Part shown: positions 50,871 to 58,826 of the stretch, piece after piece
Numbering within the stretch: the stretch's first letter is position 1
Layout of the letters: each line of letters opens with the position of its first letter
Assembly (NCBI RefSeq): GCF_036226605.1
Contig: NZ_CP109000.1
Span: forward strand, 7,002,501 to 7,066,500
Length of the DNA: 64,000 nucleotides
Direction of reading: 5' to 3'
DNA from: Streptomyces sp. NBC_00704
Lineage (GTDB): Bacteria; Actinomycetota; Actinomycetes; Streptomycetales; Streptomycetaceae
Made by a program: the position numbers and the translations under genes
Notes under the pieces: model-generated
Database searches by the model: none
Told to the model about the DNA's origin: nothing
What the model saw: the letters and a program-made list of their open reading frames with translations, nothing else

Positions 50871-52091
50871 ATGCGTCGTGGTGGGCCTTCGGTGCTCGGG
50901 ATCGTGCTGGCGGGCGGTGAGGGCAAACGGCTGATGCCGCTGACCGCGGACCGCGCCAAACCGGCGGTCACCTTCGGCGGCACGTACCGTCTCGTGGACT
51001 TCGTGCTGTCCAACCTCGTCAACGCGGACGTCCTGCGCATCTGCGTGCTGACGCAGTACAAGTCGCACTCGCTGGACCGGCACATCACCACCACCTGGCG
51101 GATGTCGAGCCTGCTCGGCAACTACGTCACGCCGGTCCCGGCGCAGCAGCGGCTCGGCCCGCGCTGGTACCTCGGCAGCGCCGACGCCATCCTCCAGTCG
51201 CTGAACCTGATCTACGACGAGCGGCCCGAGTACGTGGCGGTCTTCGGCGCGGACCACGTCTACCGCATGGACCCGCGCCAGATGCTGGAGCGGCACATCG
51301 ACAGCGGCGCGGGTGTGACGGTGGCGGGCATCCGGGTGCCGCGCGGCGAGTCCTCGTCGTTCGGGGTGATCACTCCGGGCTCGGACGGCCAGACGGTCGA
51401 GCGGTTCCTGGAGAAGCCCGCCGACCCGCCGGGGCTGGCGGACGACCCGGAGTCGGTGTTCGCGTCGATGGGCAACTACATCTTCACGACGAAGGCCCTC
51501 ATCGAGGCCCTCCAACGCGACTCCGAGGACGAGCGGTCCGTGCACGACATGGGCGGCTCGATCCTGCCCCAGCTCACCGAGCGCGGGGAGGCCGCGCTGT
51601 ACGACTTCCAGGACAACCACGTGCCGGGGGAGACCACCCGCGACCAGGGCTACTGGCGTGACGTCGGCACGCTCGACGCCTACTACGACGCCCACATGGA
51701 CCTGATCGCCGAGCGGCCGGCCTTCAACCTGTACAACCGCAACTGGCCGATCTACACCCACTCGGGCCAGTTGTCCCCGGCGCGTTTCAACGCGGGCGGC
51801 ATCGCCGGCGAGTCGATCATCAGTGCGGGCTGCCTGATCCGCGGACAGGTCACCCGCTCGGTGCTCTCGCCGGGCGTCCTGGTCGACCCCGGCGCGGTGG
51901 TGCAGGGCTCGATCCTGCACGACAACGTGCACATCGGGCGGGGAGCGGTCGTGCGCGGGGCGGTCCTGGACAAGAACGTCGAGGTCCCTCCGGGGGCGAC
52001 CATCGGGGTGAACCCGGAGCGCGACGCCGATCTGTACACCGTCTCGCAGGGCGGCGTGATCGCCCTGGGCAAGGGCCAGCGGGTCACGTAG
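50871..52091 (+). CDS. glgC: Glucose-1-phosphate adenylyltransferase
   Basis: 406 residues, full length. IVLAGGEGKRLMPLTADRAKPAVTFGG (nucleotide-binding start), YRLVDFVLSNLVNADV, GSADAILQSLNLI, FGADHVYRMD, FLEKP, GNYIFTT, GYWRDVGTLDAYYDAHMDL, and a C-terminal left-handed beta-helix (GCLIRGQVTRSVLSPGV...). It makes ADP-glucose, the committed step to glycogen. ATG after GAGGGGAG; paired with the GT4 synthase upstream. Confidence 0.95.
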   Translation: MRRGGPSVLGIVLAGGEGKRLMPLTADRAKPAVTFGGTYRLVDFVLSNLVNADVLRICVLTQYKSHSLDRHITTTWRMSSLLGNYVTPVPAQQRLGPRWYLGSADAILQSLNLIYDERPEYVAVFGADHVYRMDPRQMLERHIDSGAGVTVAGIRVPRGESSSFGVITPGSDGQTVERFLEKPADPPGLADDPESVFASMGNYIFTTKALIEALQRDSEDERSVHDMGGSILPQLTERGEAALYDFQDNHVPGETTRDQGYWRDVGTLDAYYDAHMDLIAERPAFNLYNRNWPIYTHSGQLSPARFNAGGIAGESIISAGCLIRGQVTRSVLSPGVLVDPGAVVQGSILHDNVHIGRGAVVRGAVLDKNVEVPPGATIGVNPERDADLYTVSQGGVIALGKGQRVT

Positions 52092-52230
52092 ACGCCGGGA
52101 CCGGTCGTGGGACGCCGTGTAACGCGAACGTCATCCGATGTTGACTGTGCGTAGCACGATCGTACTTGACCGTAATCGGTGGTGAGAGGTTGACTGCCTC
52201 CTCACCCCATCGTGACGCGAGGCGAGCCTC

Positions 52231-53553
52231 TTGACTGCTGAAGATTTGCTGGCACCGCTGGACCTGGCGTTCTGGAACATCGAGTCCGCCGACCATCCCA
52301 TGCACCTCGGCGCGCTCGGGGTGTTCTCGGCCGCGTCGCCCGCCGCGGCCGCCCACGCCGCCGATCTGCTCGCCGGCCGGGCGGCCGCCGTGCCCGGACT
52401 GCGCATGCGGATCCGGGACGTGTGGCAGCCCCTCGCCTTCGGCGGCGCGGTCCGCGAGCCCGACCCGGACTTCGACCCCCTGCACCACGTCCGGCTGCAC
52501 GAGCGCGCCGCCGACTTCCAGGCAGAGGCGGGCCGGCTCATGGAACGGCCGCTGGAGCGCGGCCGCCCGCCCTGGGAGGCGCACGTGCTGCCCGGCGCGG
52601 ACGGCGACTCCTTCGCCGTCCTCTTCAAGTTCCACCACGCCCTCGCCGACGGACTGCGCGCGCTGACCCTGGCCGCCGCCGTCCTGGACCCCATGGACAT
52701 GCCCGCACCGCGACCCCGGCCGGCACGGCCCCCCGCGCCGCTGCTCCCGGACGTGCGCAGGCTCCCCGACCTGCTGCGCGGGGCGGTCTCCGAGGTGGGC
52801 CGCGCCCTCGACATCGGCGCGTCGGTCGCCGTGTCGGGCCTGGGCGTGCGCTCCAGCGCCGCGCTCACCGCCGAGTCCACCGGCACCCGCCGCACCGCCG
52901 GCGTGGTCATCGACCTCGACGACGTGCACCGGGTCCGCAAGGTCGCGGGCGGCACCGTCAACGACGTGCTGATCGCGGTCGTGGCGGGGGCCCTGCGCCG
53001 CTGGCTCGACGAGCGCGGCGACGGCAGCGCGGGCGTGCGGCCCCGTGCGCTGATCCCCGTCTCCCAGCGGCGCCCGCGCACCGCGCACCCGCGGGGCAAC
53101 CGGCTGTCCGGATACATGCTGCGGCTTCCGGTCGACGACCCCGACCCGCTCGGCCGGCTCGCCCACTGCCGGACGGCGATGGACCGCAACAAGGACGCGG
53201 GTCCCGGCCGGGGCGCCGGGGCCGTCGCCCTGCTCGCCGACCACGTCCCGGCGCTCGGCCACCGGCTGGGCGGGCCCGTGGTCGGCCAGGCGGCCCGGCT
53301 CTGGTTCGACATCCTCGTCACCAGCGTGCCGCTGCCCGGCTTCGGCCTCAGACTCGGCGGCAACCCGCTCGCCGAGGTCTTCCCCTATGCCCCCCTCGCC
53401 CGCGGGCAGGCCCTCGCGGTCGCCGTCTCGACGTACCGCGGCCAGGTCCACTACGGGCTGGTCGCCGACGCCGAGGCGGTCCCCGACCTCGACCGGTTCG
53501 CGGGCGCGCTGACCGCCGAGGTGGAGACGCTCATCACTGCCTGCGGCTCTTGA
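52231..53553 (+). CDS. Wax ester synthase/diacylglycerol acyltransferase (WS/DGAT)
   Basis: 440 residues. The acyl-transfer motif HHALADG is at 135-141, set after LEAHVL-like PPWEAHVLPG. The C-terminal half has VNDVLIAVVAGALRRWLDERG, RALIPVSQRR, and GNRLSGYMLRLPVDDPDP, typical of actinobacterial DGATs. It joins acyl-CoA to diacylglycerol or fatty alcohols for storage lipid. TTG start after GAGGCGAG. Spaced 139 bases from glgC. Confidence 0.9.
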   Translation: MTAEDLLAPLDLAFWNIESADHPMHLGALGVFSAASPAAAAHAADLLAGRAAAVPGLRMRIRDVWQPLAFGGAVREPDPDFDPLHHVRLHERAADFQAEAGRLMERPLERGRPPWEAHVLPGADGDSFAVLFKFHHALADGLRALTLAAAVLDPMDMPAPRPRPARPPAPLLPDVRRLPDLLRGAVSEVGRALDIGASVAVSGLGVRSSAALTAESTGTRRTAGVVIDLDDVHRVRKVAGGTVNDVLIAVVAGALRRWLDERGDGSAGVRPRALIPVSQRRPRTAHPRGNRLSGYMLRLPVDDPDPLGRLAHCRTAMDRNKDAGPGRGAGAVALLADHVPALGHRLGGPVVGQAARLWFDILVTSVPLPGFGLRLGGNPLAEVFPYAPLARGQALAVAVSTYRGQVHYGLVADAEAVPDLDRFAGALTAEVETLITACGS

Positions 53554-53569
53554 CGGGAACGGGTTTGGA

Positions 53570-53587
53570 GGAGCGGCCCGGCGCTCC
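53570..53587 (+). terminator. Small hairpin after the WS/DGAT gene
   Basis: GGAGCG (53570-53575) and CGCTCC (53582-53587) pair over GCCCGG, followed by GTAAAATTCC. Weak; it may be a terminator or part of the next leader. Confidence 0.35.
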
Positions 53588-53658
53588 GTAAAATTCCCCG
53601 TTCGTAGGGCGGGCGCGGTCGGAGCGCCGCACACGTGAGCAGGGAAAGCGGCAGCGCG

Positions 53659-55167
53659 ATGACGGTGACAGAGGACGGCTCGGCGGCGATCGCGGACGAC
53701 GTCGTGGACGAGGTCGTGTACGGGCCCGGCATCGATCCGGAGCGGCTCGCGGTGTGCCTCGCCGTGCTGGACGAGCTCGCCGGGCTGGACGTCGACCACC
53801 CCGACGCGATCGCCGTGCGCCGGGCCACCGCCGGCGTCTACCGCACGGTGAAGCAGCGCCGCAGGCAGGAGCGCCGGGCCGCCAAGACCGCCCACGACAA
53901 GGCGGTCACCGAGGCCACCGCCACCGGCTCCGCCCAGCGCATCGACGACGAGACCGAGGGCATCCTGCCCTCGTCCGTCACCGAGGAGGGCAGGATCGCG
54001 GGGATACTCCAGCGCCCCCGCTCCTGCTACACCTGCAAGACCAGGTACGTCGAGGTCGACTACTTCTACCACCAGCTCTGTCCGGCCTGCGCCGAGCTGA
54101 ACCGCTCCCGCCGCGACGCCCGCGCCGACCTCACCGGCAAGCGCGCGCTGCTCACCGGCGGCCGCGCCAAGATCGGCATGTACATCGCCCTGCGGCTGCT
54201 GCGCGACGGCGCCCACACGACGATCACCACGCGGTTCCCCAAGGACGCCATCCGCCGCTTCAAGGCCATGGACGACTCCGCCGACTGGCTCCACCGGCTG
54301 GAGGTCGTCGGCATCGACCTGCGCGACCCGGCGCAGGCCGTGGCGCTCGCCGACCGGGTCGCCGAGGCGGGCCCGCTCGACATCCTCGTCAACAACGCGA
54401 CGCAGACCGTGCGCCGGCTGCCCTCCGCCTACGCCGCCCTGGTCGACGGGGAGGGCGCCCCGCTGCCCGCCGGCGAGCTGCCCGCCCACCACGTCATCGG
54501 CGCGTTCGGCTCGGGTGCGGTGGACGGCCTGGCCGCGCTGCCCGTCGGGATCAGCGGCATGGACGCCCAGCAGGTCGCCGACCTCGCGCTGGTCGCCGGC
54601 AACGCCAGCGTGGCCCGGCACCTCGACGGGACCGCGATCGACGCGGGCGGACTGGTCCCCGACGTCGTCGACAGCAACACCTGGGTGCAGACCATCGAGC
54701 AGATCTCCCCGGTGGAGCTGCTGGAGACGCAGCTGTGCAACTACACGGCGCCGTTCATCCTGATCAGCAAGCTCCGCCCGGCCATGGCCGACGCCGCGCG
54801 GAAGGCGTCGAGCGGACGCGCCTACGTCGTCAACGTCTCGGCGATGGAGGGCGTGTTCGGCCGCGGCTACAAGGGCGCGGGCCACCCGAACACCAACGCC
54901 GCCAAGGCCGCGATGAACATGGTGACGCGGACCAGCGCCCAGGAGATGTTCCAGGCCGACGGCATCCTGATGACCTCGGTCGACACCGGCTGGATCACCG
55001 ACGAGCGCCCGCACTTCGACAAGCTGCGGCTCGCCGAGGAGGGCTTCCACGCCCCCCTCGACCTCGTCGACGGCGCGGCCCGGGTCTACGACCCGGTCGT
55101 GCGCGGCGAAGCGGGCGAGGACGTCTACGGGGTCTTCCTGAAGGACTACGCGCCCGGCAAGTGGTAG
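53659..55167 (+). CDS. SDR-family oxidoreductase with N-terminal helical part and zinc ribbon
   Basis: 502 residues. Residues about 1-115 are polar and helical (VKQRRRQERRAAKTAHDKAV). A zinc-ribbon-like C-x2-C...C-x2-C follows (CYTCKTRYVEVDYFYHQLCPAC). Then the SDR core: KRALLTGGRAKIGMYIALRLL (the glycine motif is changed to GGRAKIG), LDILVNNATQTVRR, NVSAMEGVFG and the catalytic Lys in NTNAAKAAMN, where the usual Tyr is Asn. The altered active site and zinc ribbon make it an unusual SDR. ATG preferred to a GTG 24 bases earlier. Confidence 0.82.
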   Translation: MTVTEDGSAAIADDVVDEVVYGPGIDPERLAVCLAVLDELAGLDVDHPDAIAVRRATAGVYRTVKQRRRQERRAAKTAHDKAVTEATATGSAQRIDDETEGILPSSVTEEGRIAGILQRPRSCYTCKTRYVEVDYFYHQLCPACAELNRSRRDARADLTGKRALLTGGRAKIGMYIALRLLRDGAHTTITTRFPKDAIRRFKAMDDSADWLHRLEVVGIDLRDPAQAVALADRVAEAGPLDILVNNATQTVRRLPSAYAALVDGEGAPLPAGELPAHHVIGAFGSGAVDGLAALPVGISGMDAQQVADLALVAGNASVARHLDGTAIDAGGLVPDVVDSNTWVQTIEQISPVELLETQLCNYTAPFILISKLRPAMADAARKASSGRAYVVNVSAMEGVFGRGYKGAGHPNTNAAKAAMNMVTRTSAQEMFQADGILMTSVDTGWITDERPHFDKLRLAEEGFHAPLDLVDGAARVYDPVVRGEAGEDVYGVFLKDYAPGKW

Positions 55168-55271
55168 CCCCGCCGGACGCGCGGTGAGAGGCGCGGGCGG
55201 GGGGCCGTACAGCCCGGCACGAGCGGGCCCGCCGGCCCGCCGGGTGCGGTACGCAGGCCCCTGCGCGCCCG

Positions 55272-56039
55272 TCAGGGCGTGACGCGGGCCCTCCGCACCC
55301 GTGTTCCGCCGTCCACCAGCAGGTCCGCGCCCGTGATCCACTCCGCCGCGTCCGACGCCAGCCACAGCACCGCCCGCGCCACGTCCTCGGGCTCCCCGAT
55401 GCGGGCCAGCGGCAGGGCGGCCGAGGTCTCCCGCTCTCCCGGCTCCCACACGAACCGCGCCATCTCGGTGCGGACGAGACCGGGGGAGACCGAGTTGACC
55501 CGGACCCCCGGGCCCAGCTCTCCGGCCAGCTGCCGGGTGAGGTGCAGCAGGGCCGCCTTGCTGGTGCCGTACGCGCCCACGCCGGGGCCGGTGTGCGCGG
55601 CGCCCTCGGTGCAGATGTTGACCACCGTCCCGCCGTGCTCGCGCATCCAGCCCCGCCACGCGCACTGCACCAGCCGCAGCGGGGCCTCGACGTTGACGGC
55701 GAACGCCTCCCGCCAGAGCGCGGGGTCGGCGTCCATCAGGGGCCCCAGCGGCTGGTTCGTCGCCGCGTTGTTGACCAGGACGTCCAGCCGGCCGAACGCG
55801 CGCAGGCACAGACCGGTGAGCGCCTCGGGGTGGCCGGGGTCCCCGACGCTTCCGGCCAGGCCCACCCCGTCCAGTTCCGCGGCCGTGCGCCGCACGTCGT
55901 CCGGGTCGCGCGCGCTCACGCACACCCGCGCCCCGGCGTCGGCGAGCGCGCGGGCCACGGCCCGGCCGATGCCCCGGGTGGCCCCGGTGACCACCGCGGC
56001 CCTTCCGCGCAGAACGTACCGTCCGTGCGACGACGTCAT
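55272..56039 (-). CDS. SDR-family oxidoreductase
   Basis: 255 residues, classical SDR: VVTGATRGIGRAVARAL, VLVNNAAT, VNICTEGAAHTGPGVGAYGTSKAALLHLTRQLAGELGPGVRVNSVSPGLVRTEMA (Y-x3-K), and ITGADLLVDGG at the end. It resembles 3-oxoacyl-ACP reductase-like enzymes; the substrate is unknown. It follows a degenerate-HD gene by 25 bases on the same strand, so the two probably share a transcript. Confidence 0.88.
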   Translation of the reverse strand: MTSSHGRYVLRGRAAVVTGATRGIGRAVARALADAGARVCVSARDPDDVRRTAAELDGVGLAGSVGDPGHPEALTGLCLRAFGRLDVLVNNAATNQPLGPLMDADPALWREAFAVNVEAPLRLVQCAWRGWMREHGGTVVNICTEGAAHTGPGVGAYGTSKAALLHLTRQLAGELGPGVRVNSVSPGLVRTEMARFVWEPGERETSAALPLARIGEPEDVARAVLWLASDAAEWITGADLLVDGGTRVRRARVTP

Positions 56040-56064
56040 CGGCGTACCGTCTCACGACGGACTG

Positions 56065-56514
56065 TCAATCGACAGTCCTCATAGGGGAGTTGTGCACCGA
56101 GACCAGCTCCAGCACGGTGCGCCAGTCCTCCAGGACGCCCGCGTCGAAGACGCTCGTCAGAGCATCCTCGTCGGCCTGGCGCAGGCTGAGCAGATCGCCG
56201 TCGGCCGGGACGCCGCGCCGGGGATGCAGCCATACCAGGCCGGCGACCCTGGGCCCGAGCAGCGGCCGCACGGCGTCGGCGGCCCGCCCCGCCCGGCCGG
56301 CCGGGTCGGCCGGACTCAGCAGCCGCCCCACGGGACGGACCAGCCCGGCGAGCTGGAGCTCCTTGTCCGCCGGCCGGGCGCGGCGCAGCAGCGCGGCCGT
56401 GCGCAGCGCGTGGTCGTGGAGGTCCACCGACGGGGCCGGGCGGCGCGTGGCGTCCCGTACACCGCGGCACGCGTACAGCAGGTCCATCAGCTCCTCGACG
56501 CTGCGCAGCTCCAT
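56065..56514 (-). CDS. HD-domain-like protein with altered HD site
   Basis: 149 residues. It follows the small PhnZ/inositol-oxygenase-like HD fold: ELMDLLYACRG, VDLHDHALRTAALLRRARPADKELQLAGLVRPVGRLL, ADAVRPLLGPRVAGLVWLHPRRG, and the C-terminal LRQADEDALT. In active members the metal pair His-Asp lies at LVHDVGHLL; here it reads LVRPVGRLL, so His-Asp is Arg-Pro. The first His (HDHALRT) is kept. Probably inactive as a hydrolase or oxygenase, and perhaps a binding protein. ATG after GGAGGACC. Linked to the downstream SDR gene. Confidence 0.7.
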   Translation of the reverse strand: MELRSVEELMDLLYACRGVRDATRRPAPSVDLHDHALRTAALLRRARPADKELQLAGLVRPVGRLLSPADPAGRAGRAADAVRPLLGPRVAGLVWLHPRRGVPADGDLLSLRQADEDALTSVFDAGVLEDWRTVLELVSVHNSPMRTVD

Positions 56515-56972
56515 GCGTCGGTCCTCCCGGGAGTCGGCCGTTCTGCACATCAGCAGATCATGGCCCGCTTGCGATCCGGCGAACGGCGCCTGAACGACGC
56601 GCCCGGATCGGCAGAGGTGTTCACCGTTGTACGCCGGTCGAGTGAACCCAACAGGTGCATCAGGGTGTAAAAGGGTTCAATTCACCTGCGGAGACGTCCG
56701 GGTCACACGCCACGGTTGCCCCAAATTTTCTGGCGCTATCGAGCGGCACCCCGCTCATCTGGTTACTCTGTGACCGACGGACAGCAGGACGGAGTGCCAC
56801 CCACACCCATCGTCCGTCTGGGACATGCCGGTTCACCACGGCCAGCTCTCCTGGGAGTCACCGGCGCAACCGTGTCGCCACCGACTCCAGCCCGACCCGA
56901 GGGAGCGTCCAGCGCCGGACCGCAGAGTGGCCGGCACGCCCCGAGGGTGATCCGACACATAAGGAGTGCGCG
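56515..56972. promoter_or_regulatory. Divergent intergenic region before the orphan peptide gene
   Basis: 458 bases without another convincing gene. It has less GC-rich DNA (56620-56770), with GGTTACTCTGTGACC (56760-56774), an almost perfect inverted repeat containing a TACTCT -10-like hexamer. An AAGGAG at 56961-56966 is the ribosome site of the peptide gene. Confidence 0.4.
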
Positions 56973-57146
56973 GTGACACCGGAGAAGACGAATCGCGAAC
57001 AACGCCCCAAGGAACGCACCGAGCGCGCCGGCCGCAGGCCCGGCGAGCTCGGCAGCCTCGACGTGTGGGCTCGCTCCGCCCCGATCCGCCTGGCGGGCTA
57101 CGAGGACGACCTCGCCGAGCCCCACATCCTGCCCAGCGTGGACTGA
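56973..57146 (+). CDS. Orphan 57-residue peptide, conserved-looking C-terminus
   Basis: GTG start seven bases after AAGGAG, a very good ribosome site. The first 28 residues are charged and Lys/Arg/Glu-rich (VTPEKTNREQRPKERTERAG), then GELGSLDVWARSAPIRLAGYEDDLAEPHILPSVD. The hydrophilic leader plus aromatic and acidic C-terminal part resembles a RiPP precursor in shape only. I recall similar endings in other Streptomyces but no function. No modifying enzyme of a known RiPP class is adjacent. The next gene is convergent. Confidence 0.65.
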   Translation: MTPEKTNREQRPKERTERAGRRPGELGSLDVWARSAPIRLAGYEDDLAEPHILPSVD

Positions 57147-57349
57147 CACCGCCCGCGGGAACCCTCGCGATCGCCGACCGCATGGGCGTGCGCCGCACAG
57201 CCCGCGCCCATGCGAACCACCGATCCTCCCGCTCTCGCGCACCGATCTCGCGCACCGGTCTCGCCCCCGTGTCGCCGGCGTCGACCGCCCCGCAGGCGTC
57301 TCGTGCCCGGACCCGGCTCCAGGAGGTGGGCCCGTCGTCGGGCCCGCGC

Positions 57350-58693
57350 TCAGTCCAGCGGAGCCGTCCGCCGCCACGGCCGCAGGGCCTCCAACTGTTC
57401 GGCCAGGCGCAGGAGTTCGCTCTCCGTCCCCGGCCGGCCCACCAGCTGCACGGCCGTGGGGGCGCCGGACGGCAGCGTCCCGAAGGGGACGGACATCGCC
57501 GGCCAGCCCGTCAGGTTCCACGGCGGGGTCAGCGGCGAGTAGTTCGTGTTCACCGCGATGTTGCGCAGCCAGCCCCGCTCGTGCCACGGCGCCGACTTCG
57601 GCGACCGCCGCGCCAGCGCCGGAGTGAGCAGCACGTCGTACCGCGCGAAGAACGGCTCCAGCCGCCGGCGCAGCTCCTCCCGTGCCGTACCCCCGCGGAC
57701 CCTGTTCACGAAGCGCCGGCCCACGGCCGCGTGCACCCGTGTGCGCCGGGCCAGCAGCCGGGCGTCCAGGCTCCCGGCGTCCACCGCGGTGCCCGCCGTC
57801 CAGTGCGTGAGCGCGGTGACGCCGAGGGACAGAGGGTACGGCGGCTCCGCCCGCTCCACGTGATGGCCCGCCCGCACGAGCACCCCGGCCGCCTCCCGGG
57901 CCGCGTCCGTGTACGGCCGGCTCACGGTGACCCCGGCCAGCGGACTGCGCACCGAGACGGCGACCCTGAGCGCGCCGGGTTCCACGGGTCCCGCGATCTC
58001 GGCGCCGGCCAGGACCGACAGCATCAGCCGCACGTCCCGCACGGTCGTCGCCAGCGGACCGTTCTCCGACATCCCGAACCAGTCGCCGTCCCCGATCCCG
58101 GCCGGCACCACCCCGTGACCCGGCTTGATCGTCACCAGCCCGCAGTTGGCGGCCGGGATGCGCAGGGAGCCCATGCCGTCGTTGCCGAGGGCGATCGGCG
58201 TCAGCCCGGCGGCGACCGCGGCCGCGCTGCCGCCGGACGAGCCGCCCGCCGTGCGGGAGACGTCCCAGGGATTGCGGGCCGTGCCGTGGACGCCCTCCGT
58301 CGTGCCGAAGACGCACAGCTCCGGCACGTTGGTCAGGCCGACGACGACCGCCCCGGCGGCCCGCAGCCGCGCCACGGTCACGTGGTCGGCCTCGGCCGGC
58401 GCGTCCGGCGTCGCGGCCGAGCCGACGCGGGTCGACTCGCCCCGCACCCCGAGATTGTCCTTGACCGCCAACGGCACGCCGGCCAGCGGGAGTCCGGCCA
58501 GATCGGCGCGGGCCCCCACCTCGTCCGCCTCCGCGAGGGCGGCCGCGGCGCGCACCGTGCGGAACGCCCCGATCCGCCCGTCCAGCCGCTCGATGCGCGC
58601 CAGGTGCTCGGCCACCACCTCGCGGGGCGTCACCTCCTTCGCGCGCACGGCGGCGGCGATCTCGACGGCGGTCCGGCCTGTCCAGACGGTCAC
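57350..58693 (-). CDS. Amidase-signature-family enzyme
   Basis: 447 residues. The Ser-cisSer-Lys amidase core is present: PLAVKDNLGVRG (Lys), TAGGSSGGSAAAVAAGL (cis-Ser) and LGNDGMGSLRIPAANCGLVTIKPGHG (nucleophile Ser). The NDGMGS segment replaces the usual TDxGGS. The C-terminal PPWNLTGWPAMSVPFG and PTAVQLVGRPG are family-typical. GTG start after GAGGAGCTGCC; an upstream GTG is less likely. The amide substrate is unknown; it may act on peptides, aryl amides or acyl-homoserine-like compounds. Confidence 0.88.
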   Translation of the reverse strand: MTVWTGRTAVEIAAAVRAKEVTPREVVAEHLARIERLDGRIGAFRTVRAAAALAEADEVGARADLAGLPLAGVPLAVKDNLGVRGESTRVGSAATPDAPAEADHVTVARLRAAGAVVVGLTNVPELCVFGTTEGVHGTARNPWDVSRTAGGSSGGSAAAVAAGLTPIALGNDGMGSLRIPAANCGLVTIKPGHGVVPAGIGDGDWFGMSENGPLATTVRDVRLMLSVLAGAEIAGPVEPGALRVAVSVRSPLAGVTVSRPYTDAAREAAGVLVRAGHHVERAEPPYPLSLGVTALTHWTAGTAVDAGSLDARLLARRTRVHAAVGRRFVNRVRGGTAREELRRRLEPFFARYDVLLTPALARRSPKSAPWHERGWLRNIAVNTNYSPLTPPWNLTGWPAMSVPFGTLPSGAPTAVQLVGRPGTESELLRLAEQLEALRPWRRTAPLD

Positions 58694-58826
58694 GGCAGCT
58701 CCTCGGGGGTCGGTCACTACTCACGAGTACACGCGGGTGCGTGGGAGAACTCTGCCCCGCCGGGTCGCTTCCGTCGACCTCGCACACGATGCGCCGCCGC
58801 CGCGGCGCGGGACGGCGGGCTCCCGG

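Noticed and set aside
52084..56055. A 1323-residue minus-strand frame
   Set aside because: It runs across three well-supported genes (WS/DGAT, zinc-ribbon SDR and part of an SDR) and is low complexity.
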